DNA of 39,629 nucleotides from Actinomycetota bacterium (GCA_009726095.1 WLMZ01000001.1:64270-103898); one strand, 5' to 3'; positions 23,662 through 31,209 are shown, numbered from the stretch's first letter. Numbers and translations: made by a program. Notes: generated by a model not told the origin, from the letters alone.

Positions 23662-24516
23662 CTATCGGGGCGAAGCGGCATCGAGCGAGAGCTGCTGGTG
23701 ATGACGGCTGATTCGCCGGCCGTCATTGGTCTCGCACGCCGCCCGCTCGCCACGCGCCACGGCCAACACGCGCTCGATGGTGGCCAGATCGGGCGGATGT
23801 TCGGTGCTCAGCCAGGCGCGCACGGCACGGCGGGCCAGCGCGAGCGGCGCGGCCGCGAGGGCCTTGGCATCGGTGGGGTCGAGCGCGGCGGCCAGATGGT
23901 CGAGCAGGTCGGCATCGTCGCGCCACACCTCGGCTTGACGCACCAGCAGCGGCACCAGATCGCGACGGGCGAGTTCGTCCATCAGCGGCAACAGCTCGGC
24001 GCGCACCCGGTTGCGCAGGTGCACCGGGCTGCGATTGGTCGGGTCGTCCACCGTGCGGATGGCAAGCACACGACACAGTTCATGCGTCTGCGAACGACGA
24101 AGGTCGAGCAGCGGATGCCGGTGCGGCCGCATGCCACCCAACCCGTTCAGCGCAGCGCCACGCAACAGGTTCAGCAGCATCGTCTCGGCCTGGTCATCGG
24201 CGGTGTGGCCGGTGAGCGCATCGGGTCCGAGGACTGCATAACGGGCAGCTCGCGCTCTGGCCTCCTGATTCGGGCCGGCGCCGACGCAGATCCGTTCGCT
24301 ACGGAAGGCGGCGCCGAAGCGTTGCGCTGCCGCTGCCACCAGCGCTGCCTCGGCAGCGGACCCATCACGCAAGCCATGGTCCACATGGACCGCCGTCACG
24401 CTGCACCCTCCAGCCGTTGCCAGAGCAAGCAGTGCCATCGAGTCCGGACCTCCGGACACAGCGCACACCACATCGCCACCCGCCCGGAGCTGCGGACACC
24501 GTTCCAGCAGCCCCAT
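23662..24516 (-). CDS. tilS: tRNA(Ile)-lysidine synthase
   Basis: Modifies C34 of the CAU-anticodon tRNA(Ile) to lysidine with ATP and lysine, so that it reads AUA; essential in most bacteria. The N-type ATP pyrophosphatase P-loop is VSGGPDSMALL (20-30), followed by VTAVHVDHGLRDGS, ALTGHTADDQAETMLLNLLRGAALNGLGGM (the second TilS signature) and HLRNRVRAELLPLM. The protein is 284 residues, the short form without the full C-terminal tRNA-recognition domains. The start is uncertain: ATG 24516, GTG 24519 and TTG 24540 (after a G-run) are all possible. Longer starts to 24711 would cover the small gene upstream and are rejected. Confidence 0.9.
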   Translation of the reverse strand: MGLLERCPQLRAGGDVVCAVSGGPDSMALLALATAGGCSVTAVHVDHGLRDGSAAEAALVAAAAQRFGAAFRSERICVGAGPNQEARARAARYAVLGPDALTGHTADDQAETMLLNLLRGAALNGLGGMRPHRHPLLDLRRSQTHELCRVLAIRTVDDPTNRSPVHLRNRVRAELLPLMDELARRDLVPLLVRQAEVWRDDADLLDHLAAALDPTDAKALAAAPLALARRAVRAWLSTEHPPDLATIERVLAVARGERAACETNDGRRISRHHQQLSLDAASPR

Positions 24517-24590
24517 CACGAGGGAGTGCGGCTCAACCAACCCCGCCCCCCGTCGCGCGCGGTCCGTCGATTTCTCGTCCGTGGCGGATG

Positions 24591-24734
24591 TCAGTCGTCG
24601 CGGCGACGTCGGCCGTTGGGATATTTCGCGGCGGTCACGGTCTTGAGGTACGCCCCGATGAGTGCCAACGAAGCGGCACCGCCGCCGAGCAGGAGCAGCA
24701 AGCCGAGCCACCAGTGGAAAATAACTGCGATCAC
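24591..24734 (-). CDS. 47-residue single-pass membrane protein
   Basis: GTG 24734 to TGA 24591-24593 encodes 47 residues. After VIAVIFHWW comes a hydrophobic helix (LGLLLLLGGGAASLALIGAYL, about 11-31) and a strongly basic tail ending NGRRRRDD. This predicts one membrane span with the basic tail in the cytoplasm. On the minus strand TATGCT lies 6 nt before the GTG, the best match to TATAAT among the leaderless sites here. It sits just upstream of tilS in the same direction, so the two may be co-transcribed. I know no family. The charge pattern and promoter together make a real gene likely despite the size. Confidence 0.55.
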   Translation of the reverse strand: MIAVIFHWWLGLLLLLGGGAASLALIGAYLKTVTAAKYPNGRRRRDD

Positions 24735-24740
24735 CCTGCG

Positions 24741-24746
24741 AGCATA
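24741..24746 (-). promoter_or_regulatory. -10-like TATGCT of the small membrane gene
   Basis: TATGCT on the minus strand, 6 nt before GTG 24734, is the promoter candidate for the small gene and perhaps tilS. Confidence 0.45.
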
Positions 24747-24838
24747 GCCACGAGGTCGGTGCGTACCTGAATCAGCCTCAACATCGACGGTGCAGCGATC
24801 CGTCGCGGCCGGCGCCTCGGGTGGCTACCGGCGGCGTC

Positions 24839-25090
24839 TCAGCCGATCCTGCCGTCGCCGTCGATGTCCTCGCCGAAGCACTTCTCGATCCTGCTCAACA
24901 GCCCGGGGGGCATCTCGTCGTTGTGGCACTTGGCCGCGATGACGGAACGGAGCTCTGCGTGGAAATCGAACGCCTGCAGACAGTCGGTGCACGCTTCGAG
25001 GTGCACGTGGATGGCACCACGCGCGCCGTCGGACAACTCGTTGTCGAGGAAGGTCTCGAGTTCGCGCAGTGTTTCGTTGCAATCAGTCAT
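24839..25090 (-). CDS. rsrA: Mycothiol-system anti-sigma-R factor
   Basis: An 83-residue zinc-binding anti-sigma factor. The ZAS motif HxxxCxxC is H30-C34-C37 in HVHLEACTDC, with additional C4, C55 and C71. In this family, disulfide formation between zinc-site cysteines releases zinc and frees SigR, switching on thiol-repair genes. It follows sigR by 8 nt on the same strand, the standard operon order. An oddity is the C-terminus EDIDGDGRIG, which resembles the first half of an EF-hand calcium loop (DxDxDGxI) but stops before the final acidic ligand. Confidence 0.9.
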   Translation of the reverse strand: MTDCNETLRELETFLDNELSDGARGAIHVHLEACTDCLQAFDFHAELRSVIAAKCHNDEMPPGLLSRIEKCFGEDIDGDGRIG

Positions 25091-25098
25091 GTCGTGGT

Positions 25099-25710
25099 TC
25101 AGCCATGTTGTGAGTCCGGTGGGAGGTCGCGGGCGGTGGGCGCGGGAGCGTTGGCGATGAGCCCACGTTCACTGGCAAAGTCGTACAACAGCTTGTGCAT
25201 CGCTTTTCTTCCACGATGCAGGCGGCTCATCACCGTGCCCACCGGAATGTCGAGCATCTCGGCGATCTCCTTGTACGCGAAACCCTCCACATCGGCCAGG
25301 AGCACCGGCAACCGGAAGTTCTCGGGAAGTTCCTCGAGCGCAGCTTTCACCTCGTCATCGGTGAACAACTCGAACATCGTGTCCTCGGCGCTGCGGCCAC
25401 CGAGCGCTGAGTCGATCGCCCCCATGCGCTTGTAGAGATAGAGGTCCTCGATGTTGTCGAGGTGGGTTTCATTGGGTCGACGCTGCTTCGAGCGATACGT
25501 GTTGATGAAGGTATTGGTGAGAATGCGGTACAACCACGCACGCAGGTTGGTGCCCTCTTGGAACGTGGAGAAACTGCGCCACGCACGCAGGTAGGTGTCC
25601 TGTACGAGGTCCTCCGCGTCCGCCCCGTTACGGGTCAGGCGCAGGGCCGCCGAGTACAGCTTCGGCGCATACTGCATCGCCTGTTCTGCGAACTCAGCTC
25701 GGTCGGCCAT
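25099..25710 (-). CDS. sigR: ECF RNA polymerase sigma factor SigR/SigH
   Basis: A 203-residue extracytoplasmic-function sigma factor. Region 2 spans about 12-80 ([30 protein letters not shown], then [20 protein letters not shown]), and region 4 about 125-180 with [28 protein letters not shown] as the helix-turn-helix. These are typical of the SigR/SigH group that is paired with RsrA and controls the disulfide-stress response. ATG 25710 is preferred: TAGGGT lies 7 nt upstream. A longer start at 25731 would lie upstream of that -10. The -10 is embedded in a small palindrome (ACAAC-tagg-GTTGT). I see no clear SigR-type GGAAT/GTT promoter directly upstream, so basal transcription by the main sigma factor is likely. 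Confidence 0.93.
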   Translation of the reverse strand: MADRAEFAEQAMQYAPKLYSAALRLTRNGADAEDLVQDTYLRAWRSFSTFQEGTNLRAWLYRILTNTFINTYRSKQRRPNETHLDNIEDLYLYKRMGAIDSALGGRSAEDTMFELFTDDEVKAALEELPENFRLPVLLADVEGFAYKEIAEMLDIPVGTVMSRLHRGRKAMHKLLYDFASERGLIANAPAPTARDLPPDSQHG

Positions 25711-25717
25711 CGGCACA

Positions 25718-25723
25718 ACCCTA
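25718..25723 (-). promoter_or_regulatory. -10-like TAGGGT of sigR inside a short palindrome
   Basis: On the minus strand TAGGGT ends 7 nt before ATG 25710; ACAAC and GTTGT form a 5-bp inverted repeat around and into it. Confidence 0.45.
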
Positions 25724-25768
25724 GTTGTCATGAAGCGCTCGGGGCGGCCGATGGACGCGGTCGCGGTG

Positions 25769-26278
25769 TCAGCCGGCAGCGCGGGGCAGGTCGTCGACCA
25801 CCTGATCGAGCCGCTGCACGAACCGCGTGAGCAGGTCGGCCAGATCGGTGCGCTCGGGTGGGGTGAACGCACTCATCAACTTGCTGATGACCTCACCCCG
25901 ACGGACATCGATGCTCTTGTGCAGGCGGCGGCCAGCATCAGTGGCACACACGATGACGACCCGTCCGTCATCGATGTCGGCGTGGCGCCCGGCCAGATTG
26001 ACCTTCACGAGGCGCTGCACAGACCGGGTCGCCGTGGATGGATCCACCCGAAGCGCCTCGGCCAGCTCGCTCATCCGCCACGCCGGCTGCTGGATGAGCA
26101 CATCGAGCGTGTCCATCTGCCCTGCGTCCAGTGCATCGGCGGCGGTACCAAAGAGATAGTCGCGCAGGACAGCGGCGCTCGCCCCACGACGCATCTCACG
26201 CCATGCCGATCCGATACGCACGGCGACATCGAGGTCGGCGGCGGTCCTGAGATCGACCGCTGAACGAGATGAGCCCAT
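25769..26278 (-). CDS. MarR-family transcriptional regulator
   Basis: A 169-residue winged-helix regulator. The helix-turn-helix is in [34 protein letters not shown] and the wing strands in [20 protein letters not shown], the MarR pattern; flanking helices (about 10-50 and 125-165) form the dimer interface. MarR proteins usually sense small phenolic or fatty ligands and often control the divergent gene. Here the divergent gene is an alpha/beta hydrolase whose -10 element overlaps this gene's own -10, so binding at one site would affect both. ATG 26278 is fixed by TACCCT 8 nt upstream; an in-frame ATG at 26371 would put the N-terminus inside the hydrolase gene and is rejected. Confidence 0.87.
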   Translation of the reverse strand: MGSSRSAVDLRTAADLDVAVRIGSAWREMRRGASAAVLRDYLFGTAADALDAGQMDTLDVLIQQPAWRMSELAEALRVDPSTATRSVQRLVKVNLAGRHADIDDGRVVIVCATDAGRRLHKSIDVRRGEVISKLMSAFTPPERTDLADLLTRFVQRLDQVVDDLPRAAG

Positions 26279-26285
26279 GGCCACG

Positions 26286-26292
26286 TAGGGTA
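26286..26292. promoter_or_regulatory. Overlapping divergent -10 elements in TAGGGTA
   Basis: Forward TAGGGT (26286-26291) lies 7 nt before ATG 26299 and reverse TACCCT (26292-26287) lies 8 nt before ATG 26278. The two -10 elements share five bases, so only one polymerase can open the DNA at a time. Confidence 0.55.
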
Positions 26293-26298
26293 CCTCCG

Positions 26299-27036
26299 AT
26301 GGTGGACCCGATGGATCACTCAGCCAGCGAGGCAGCCGCCTCCCCTGCAGCGGCCGATCAGTTTCAGACACCGCTCGACGCGCTGGGGGTGATCGCCAGC
26401 CAAGACGTCATGATCACGCCGTCGCTGCGCCATGCCGAGTTCTTCACCATGCGCGGGCTACTGACCCTGCTGTGGCACGAGCCCACTGCGTCAACCCCGG
26501 CAGTTCCCGCCGCCATCGTCGCGTGCGGCGGGGCGATGGGTGGGTTGCTGGGACCGGCCGACGGCCTCTACCACCAACTCGGCGAGTCCTGGTCGAGCCG
26601 CGGAGTCCCCGTGCTGCGCGTGAGCTATCGCCGGCCGAACGACCTCGACGCCTGCTGCATCGACGTCGCTGCAGCAGTACAACTCGCCGTCACCGCAGGC
26701 GGCGCCGAGCGCGTCGTCGTGATGGGTCACAGCTTCGGTGGCGCTGTCGCCGTACGCGTCGCCGTCGGCCTGCACGAGATGGTGTCGGGCGTGGTCACGT
26801 TCGCCACGCAGTCGGCAGGCTGCGAGCTTGCCGGCGGCCTCGCGGGACGGCCCCTGCTGATGTTCCACGGCGACCGCGACGAGATCCTGCCGCTGCAGGC
26901 CAGCGAGGTGGTGCGGGCCATCGCCGGCACCGGCGATCTGGTGGTCTGCCCCAACGACGGCCACCTGCTGAGCCGTAGCGGTGCGTTGATGACGACCCGG
27001 CTCGAGCAATGGCTCCCCGCCGCCCTCGGCCTGTAA
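26299..27036 (+). CDS. Alpha/beta hydrolase (dienelactone-hydrolase-like)
   Basis: A 245-residue hydrolase. The nucleophile is S145 in VMGHSFGGAVAV, the acid is probably D194 in HGDRDEILPL and the base is H222 in PNDGHLL. AAIVACGGAMGGLLGP (71-86) is the oxyanion region. The fold is close to KANL3/Tex30 or dienelactone-hydrolase-like proteins, with no large cap domain. The first 50 residues are polar and Ala-rich and may be disordered. It is divergent from a MarR regulator with an overlapping promoter, which suggests inducible expression in response to a substrate. It is convergent with the monooxygenase gene, 17 nt away. Confidence 0.8.
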   Translation: MVDPMDHSASEAAASPAAADQFQTPLDALGVIASQDVMITPSLRHAEFFTMRGLLTLLWHEPTASTPAVPAAIVACGGAMGGLLGPADGLYHQLGESWSSRGVPVLRVSYRRPNDLDACCIDVAAAVQLAVTAGGAERVVVMGHSFGGAVAVRVAVGLHEMVSGVVTFATQSAGCELAGGLAGRPLLMFHGDRDEILPLQASEVVRAIAGTGDLVVCPNDGHLLSRSGALMTTRLEQWLPAALGL

Positions 27037-27053
27037 CCGGCGGCTCCCCGGGG

Positions 27054-28130
27054 TCAGGCCGGGAGCGGGGCGTGGGCGAGGCGAGGGAGCACTAGGCGGC
27101 CAAACCATTCTGCTTCCTCGCGATGGGGATAACCAGACAGGATGAAGGACTCGATGCCCAGATCGCGGTACTGCTGGAGCTTGGCAAGGATCTGATCCGG
27201 ATCGCCGACCAGCGCAGCACCACACCCACTACGCGCCCGGCCGATACCCGTCCACAGATTGTCCTCGATGTACCCATCGGGGCTCGCAGCCTGGCGGAGG
27301 GCTGCCTGGCGGCGCACACCGACCGACTGGCTGTCGAGCGAACGTGCACGTATGCGTTCGCCCTCCTGGTCGTCGAGCGCCGCTACGAGATGCGCCGCTG
27401 CGGCGCGCGCCTGCGACTCGGTCTCGCGCACGACCACATGCACGCGATATCCGAAACGGAGCGTGCGATGGTGGCGGGCGGCGCGGGCGCGCATGTCGTC
27501 GAGCACTGCTGCGACCCCGGCAAGCGTGTCGGGCCACATCAGGTACACATCGGCTGCCGCTGCAGCGACCTCGCGAGCATCGTCGGACAGCCCACCGAAG
27601 TACAGCGGCGGGCAGCGTCCACTGACCGTTGAGATGCGTGGAGGATCGATGTGCAGTTGCACGAACTCGCCATCGACATCAACGCGCCCCCCGTCGAGCA
27701 GTGCGCGCAGTGCGGACATGACCTCGAGCGTGCGGCGGTAGCGCGGCGCAGAATCAAGCACCTGGCCCGGGATGTCGGAGGAGATGATGTTGACGGTGAG
27801 TCGGCCCTGCAGCATCTGGTCCAGCGTTGCCAACTGACGGGCCAACTGGGGCACCCACATCTCGCCGCAGCGCACGGCCACCAGCAGGCGCATGCGATCG
27901 ATCAAAGGAGCCATCGCCGCCGCGAAGGCCACGGTGTCGATGCCCAACGCATAGCCCGAGGGCAAGAGCACATTGTCGAAGCCTTCCGACTGCGCGGCGC
28001 GCACGATGTCGCCGCAGTGTTCGAGGCTGCTCTGCAACGTCGGGTCGGCAACACCGAGTTGGGCGTAGTCGTCGTCGCATAACGCCGCGAACCAACTGAC
28101 CTCGCAGCCGGGTGCTGCCACAGGGGTCAT
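27054..28130 (-). CDS. LLM-class flavin monooxygenase, SsuD (alkanesulfonate) type
   Basis: A 358-residue luciferase-like TIM-barrel enzyme. EVSWFAALCDDDYAQLG at the N-terminus, GFDNVLLPSGYALGIDTVAFAAAMAP, LARQLATLDQMLQGRLTVNIISSDIPGQ, PPLYFGGLSDDAREVAA and the C-terminal FILSGYPHREEAEWFGRLVLPRL closely follow FMNH2-dependent alkanesulfonate monooxygenase SsuD, which releases sulfite from alkanesulfonates. The role as SsuD itself is uncertain because no ssuABC transporter or ssuE flavin reductase is beside it. It overlaps the upstream aldo/keto reductase by 4 nt (ATGA), so the two are co-translated and may act in one pathway. Confidence 0.85.
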   Translation of the reverse strand: MTPVAAPGCEVSWFAALCDDDYAQLGVADPTLQSSLEHCGDIVRAAQSEGFDNVLLPSGYALGIDTVAFAAAMAPLIDRMRLLVAVRCGEMWVPQLARQLATLDQMLQGRLTVNIISSDIPGQVLDSAPRYRRTLEVMSALRALLDGGRVDVDGEFVQLHIDPPRISTVSGRCPPLYFGGLSDDAREVAAAAADVYLMWPDTLAGVAAVLDDMRARAARHHRTLRFGYRVHVVVRETESQARAAAAHLVAALDDQEGERIRARSLDSQSVGVRRQAALRQAASPDGYIEDNLWTGIGRARSGCGAALVGDPDQILAKLQQYRDLGIESFILSGYPHREEAEWFGRLVLPRLAHAPLPA

Positions 28131-29077
28131 GGCAGCGGCGACCCGTCGCTGGCCTGGATGATGGCGTAGACATCGGCCCGGCTCAGGCACACCCGGGTGG
28201 CCGCAGCGAGTTCGGTGAGTCGCTGCGGATTCTGCGAGCCGACCACGGCAACGAGGCGAGCAGGATGGGCCAGGACGAACGCCACGGCAATGACGGCCGG
28301 GCTGACACCCTCGCGGGCGCCGAGCTGGCGCAACACCGCATTGAGCGCCTTGGGCACATTGTGCCCGGTTGCCAAGCGACCACCCGACAACGGGCTCCAC
28401 GCCATGGGCGTGATGCTCATCTCCATGCACAGGTCGAGCGTGCCGTCACGAAGGGCGTTGAGCCGGAGCGCTGAGAACTCAGGCTGACTCGAGACCAGCG
28501 GGACGCGGTGCAAGCCCAGGTGCTGCGCGAGCGCCCGCACCTGTGCCGGCGTGTGGTTGGACACGCCCACGGCACGCACGAGCCCACGTTCGTGCAGGCC
28601 GCCGAGCGCGTCGGCGACGCGCCCCGGATGCGTGAACGGATCGGGGCGATGCACCTGCAGCAGATCGAGGTGGTCCGTCCCGAGGCGCCGCAACGACGCC
28701 TCCGTGGCCCGCACGAGGTAGCCGGGATCGCTGACATAGGGCACTCCTGGCACGATGCCCACTTTGGTGGCGAGCACCATTCGATCGCGGAGGTCAGGCC
28801 GATGGCGGAGCACGTCGCCGAGCGCGGTCTCGTTGGCGCCGAACCCCGAGCCACCCCAATCGAGGCCATAGACATCGGCCGTGTCGACGAGGTTCATACC
28901 GAGGTCGAGCGCGTGCTGGATGAGGGTCGTGTCGGCACCGACATCGGTACCCGTGAACCGCCAGCAGCCGAACGACAGGGGGCCGACCATGACCCCTGTC
29001 CGGGCGAGTTCGCGGTCGCCGCCATCGACGATGTTGGACGACGACTCGTCGACGAGCGGGTTGGGGTCATTCGTCAT
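28127..29077 (-). CDS. Aldo/keto reductase
   Basis: A 316-residue NADPH-dependent carbonyl reductase of the TIM-barrel AKR family. The catalytic tetrad is visible: D65, Y70 (VDTADVYG), K105 (LATKVG) and H143 (LLQVHRPDP). SFGCWRFTG (35-43) and VRAVGVSNHTPAQVRAL are family segments, and VVGSQNPQRLTEL near the C-terminus binds the cofactor phosphate. It overlaps the SsuD-like gene downstream. TAACAT lies 6 nt upstream of the ATG and includes the TAA stop codon of the MerR gene, so it can be transcribed independently. Confidence 0.92.
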   Translation of the reverse strand: MTNDPNPLVDESSSNIVDGGDRELARTGVMVGPLSFGCWRFTGTDVGADTTLIQHALDLGMNLVDTADVYGLDWGGSGFGANETALGDVLRHRPDLRDRMVLATKVGIVPGVPYVSDPGYLVRATEASLRRLGTDHLDLLQVHRPDPFTHPGRVADALGGLHERGLVRAVGVSNHTPAQVRALAQHLGLHRVPLVSSQPEFSALRLNALRDGTLDLCMEMSITPMAWSPLSGGRLATGHNVPKALNAVLRQLGAREGVSPAVIAVAFVLAHPARLVAVVGSQNPQRLTELAAATRVCLSRADVYAIIQASDGSPLP

Positions 29078-29083
29078 CCGACG

Positions 29084-29089
29084 ATGTTA
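29084..29089 (-). promoter_or_regulatory. -10-like TAACAT built on the MerR stop codon
   Basis: On the minus strand TAACAT begins with the TAA stop of the MerR gene and ends 6 nt before ATG 29077 of the aldo/keto reductase. Confidence 0.4.
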
Positions 29090-29740
29090 CTGCTTGCCCT
29101 TCGGCCGGGCCCGGCCCGGTGTGTCGAGACGCGCGCTCACGGCTTCGAGGGCCAGACGACGTATCTCCACCAACGCCCGGCCGTACACCACGGTGCCGAT
29201 GAGCATCGTCTCCACGGCCGCAGTGCGATCGACCTTCTCGCGAGCGAAGCCGACCTCGAACTCGGCACTCTGCTCGCTGACATCGGCAATCTCGTCGAGG
29301 TCGGCGAGATCGAGGCCGAAGTCGAACTGGCGGAGTATCAGCATTGCCTCAGCGAGCAGGTGGATTGCAGGGGCGTCGGGAGATACGGCCCACTTCCGCT
29401 TGCGGATCCATGCCCGAACCTCGGCGAGAACCTGTGCAAGGTCTGGTTCCATCTCCTCTGGTGCTGGCTCGTCGAGCGAGTGCATCACCGCACCGAATGC
29501 ATCGTGCAGCGAGGTGGTCCCGCTGTCCACGGTGTCGAGCACCGCCTTCACGCTGGCAATGGAGAGGTTGCCGACATGCACCAGGGCACGAATGAGGCGA
29601 AGGCGATGGATGTGGTGATCGTCGTAGTTCGCCTGGTTGGCTGCCGTGGTAACACCGGCGGGCAACAGTCCCTCGCGTACGTAGTACTTGATCGAGGCCA
29701 CGGACACCCCGCTGCGTTCGCTGAGCTCGGAAATCTTCAT
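29087..29740 (-). CDS. MerR-family transcriptional regulator
   Basis: A 217-residue regulator. The N-terminal helix-turn-helix and wing are clear: MKISELSERSGVSVASIKYYVREGLLP (1-27) and ANYDDHHIHRLRLIRALVHVG. The rest (about 80-217) is a helical effector domain without cysteine ligands typical of metal sensors, so a small organic ligand or multidrug type is more likely. GGTGAGG precedes the ATG. Across the 96-nt gap lies the DUF4188 gene in the opposite direction, with a consensus -35 (TTGACA) and repeated ACTATC half-sites between them; MerR regulators typically act from such elongated-spacer promoters. Confidence 0.9.
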   Translation of the reverse strand: MKISELSERSGVSVASIKYYVREGLLPAGVTTAANQANYDDHHIHRLRLIRALVHVGNLSIASVKAVLDTVDSGTTSLHDAFGAVMHSLDEPAPEEMEPDLAQVLAEVRAWIRKRKWAVSPDAPAIHLLAEAMLILRQFDFGLDLADLDEIADVSEQSAEFEVGFAREKVDRTAAVETMLIGTVVYGRALVEIRRLALEAVSARLDTPGRARPKGKQ

Positions 29741-29750
29741 GCCTCACCCC

Positions 29751-29806
29751 TTGACATCTCAAACAGACAGTAGCACTATCTATTTGTGGATAGTTCCACT
29801 ATCCAC
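29751..29806 (+). promoter_or_regulatory. MerR-type promoter and repeated half-site cluster
   Basis: TTGACA at 29751-29756 is a consensus -35; TATCTA at 29777-29782 gives a 20-nt spacer, the long spacing typical of MerR-controlled promoters. Three half-sites follow: ACTATC (29775-29780), GATAGT (29789-29794) and ACTATC (29798-29803). The last two lie in a perfect 8-bp inverted repeat, GTGGATAG and CTATCCAC with a 5-nt spacer (29786-29806). Confidence 0.6.
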
Positions 29807-29836
29807 TCTGTTCATCACCTCCCAAGGAGACACATC

Positions 29837-30316
29837 GTGCAACGCAACAAGGTGCAGCCGGGCCGTTACACCGCCAAGATCGACGGCGAGTTCGTCGTGT
29901 TCATCATCGGGATGCGCTTCAACAAGCTGTGGAAGGTGCACCGTTGGTTCCCGGTGTTCCTCGCCATGCCGCGCATGCTGAAGGAACTGTTGACCCACCC
30001 CGAGCAGGGCTATCTGGGGGGCCGACTGTCGATCGGAGGGCGAACCCTCACGATGGTGCAGCACTGGCGCAGCTTCGATCAGCTCGAGGCGTTCGCGCGC
30101 AACGCCGACGCCACCCACTTTCCCGCCTGGCGCAGGTTCAACAGCAAGATCGGCAGCAACGGTGACGTCGGCGTCTATCACGAGACCTACCGCATCGCTC
30201 CCGCGGCCTATGAGTGCGTGTACGCGAACATGCCGGTGATGGGGCTCGCCGCGGCGGGCGAGCATGTTGCGATCGGTCGCGGCGCAGAGCGCGCCCGAGA
30301 GCGCATCGCGTCGTAG
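29837..30316 (+). CDS. DUF4188 domain-containing protein (monooxygenase-like)
   Basis: A 159-residue protein matching the DUF4188 pattern: YTAKIDGEFVVFIIGMRFNKLWKVHRWFPVF (10-40), MLKELLTHPEQGYLGG, TLTMVQHWRSFDQLEAFAR and FPAWRRFNSKIGSNGDVGVYHETYRI. The fold is a ferredoxin-like dimeric alpha/beta barrel, often annotated as a monooxygenase family although the activity is not established. The GTG start has AAGGAG at 29824-29829, 7 nt upstream, the clearest Shine-Dalgarno in the window; longer in-frame starts would lie inside the operator. The divergent MerR gene is its probable regulator. It converges on the F420 oxidoreductase gene. Confidence 0.85.
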   Translation: MQRNKVQPGRYTAKIDGEFVVFIIGMRFNKLWKVHRWFPVFLAMPRMLKELLTHPEQGYLGGRLSIGGRTLTMVQHWRSFDQLEAFARNADATHFPAWRRFNSKIGSNGDVGVYHETYRIAPAAYECVYANMPVMGLAAAGEHVAIGRGAERARERIAS

Positions 30317-30336
30317 CCGGCAGCCGGTTTCGGGGA

Positions 30337-31209
30337 TCAGCCCCGCAGCGGGAGAACGACGCGCTCGCCGAACTCGCTGAGTCGATCCAAGCCGCCGGGC
30401 CCGGCGAAGAAGAACGCCGGGATCATCACCCTGCCCACCCCGAGTGCGGTGAGTTGTTCGGCACCGGCAACGGGATCGGCCATCTGGGCGCCGAACATTG
30501 CGTTGATCTCGATGGAGCCAGGGTCACGATCATGCTGTTCGCACCCCTGGCGCAAGGCGGCGATCAACTGGGCAAGCCGGTCGGCGTTGCCCTCGCCCGG
30601 GAAGTACCCATCAGCGATCCGCACGGCGCGGCGGATGGCCGCCGGGGTATCACCACCGACCAACACCGGGATCCTTGCCTGCACGGGGCGGGGGCTGCAC
30701 GTGACCGGCGCGAAGTCGACGAATTCGCCGTGGTATTCGGCGTGCGGACCGGCCCACAGGGCGCGCATCGCAGCGATGTACTCGTCGTTGCGCGCGCCGC
30801 GCCGCTCCCACGGCACGCCCAGTGCATCGAACTCTTCCTTCAACCAGCCAACACCGATGCCGAGTTCGACACGACCGCCCGACAGTCGATCAAGCGTTGC
30901 GAGTTCCTTGGCCAGCACCAGCGGGTTCCGTTGCGGCACGATGAGAATGCAGGTGCCGAGGCGAAGCGTCGGTGCCATTGCGGCCACGAACGCCAACCAG
31001 ATCAGCGGGTCGGGGATCGGGGTGTCGGGCTGTGCCGGGATCTTGCCGTCGGCCGTATACGGGTACGCCGACTCGATGGTGCTCGGCAGGATGACGTGCT
31101 CGCCGCCCCACACCGACTCGAAGCCGGCCGCCTCGGCACGGCGGCAGATCTCGAGGGCGCCGTCGCCCTCGATGCCGATGCTGCTGGCGAATGCCAATCC
31201 GAACTTCAT
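30337..31209 (-). CDS. LLM-class F420-dependent oxidoreductase
   Basis: A 290-residue luciferase-like enzyme of the group that uses coenzyme F420. MKFGLAFASS at the N-terminus, GFESVWGGEHVILP (29-42), LRLGTCILIVPQRNPLVLAKELATLDRLSGGRVELGIGVGWLKEEF and PRPVQARIPVLVGG are typical of the actinobacterial TIGR03619-like families. The substrate is not predictable; such enzymes reduce enoyl or carbonyl groups or oxidise alcohols. AGGAG lies 7 nt before the ATG. The SDR gene lies 73 nt upstream on the same strand, so both may be read from the TetR-controlled promoter, with an FMN split-barrel protein from the other arm of that regulon. Confidence 0.88.
   Translation of the reverse strand: MKFGLAFASSIGIEGDGALEICRRAEAAGFESVWGGEHVILPSTIESAYPYTADGKIPAQPDTPIPDPLIWLAFVAAMAPTLRLGTCILIVPQRNPLVLAKELATLDRLSGGRVELGIGVGWLKEEFDALGVPWERRGARNDEYIAAMRALWAGPHAEYHGEFVDFAPVTCSPRPVQARIPVLVGGDTPAAIRRAVRIADGYFPGEGNADRLAQLIAALRQGCEQHDRDPGSIEINAMFGAQMADPVAGAEQLTALGVGRVMIPAFFFAGPGGLDRLSEFGERVVLPLRG

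Noticed and set aside
24517..24711. Long N-terminal extension of TilS
   Set aside because: It covers the 47-residue gene in another frame, is Arg-rich without family similarity, and TilS proteins start about 20 residues before the SGGxDS loop.
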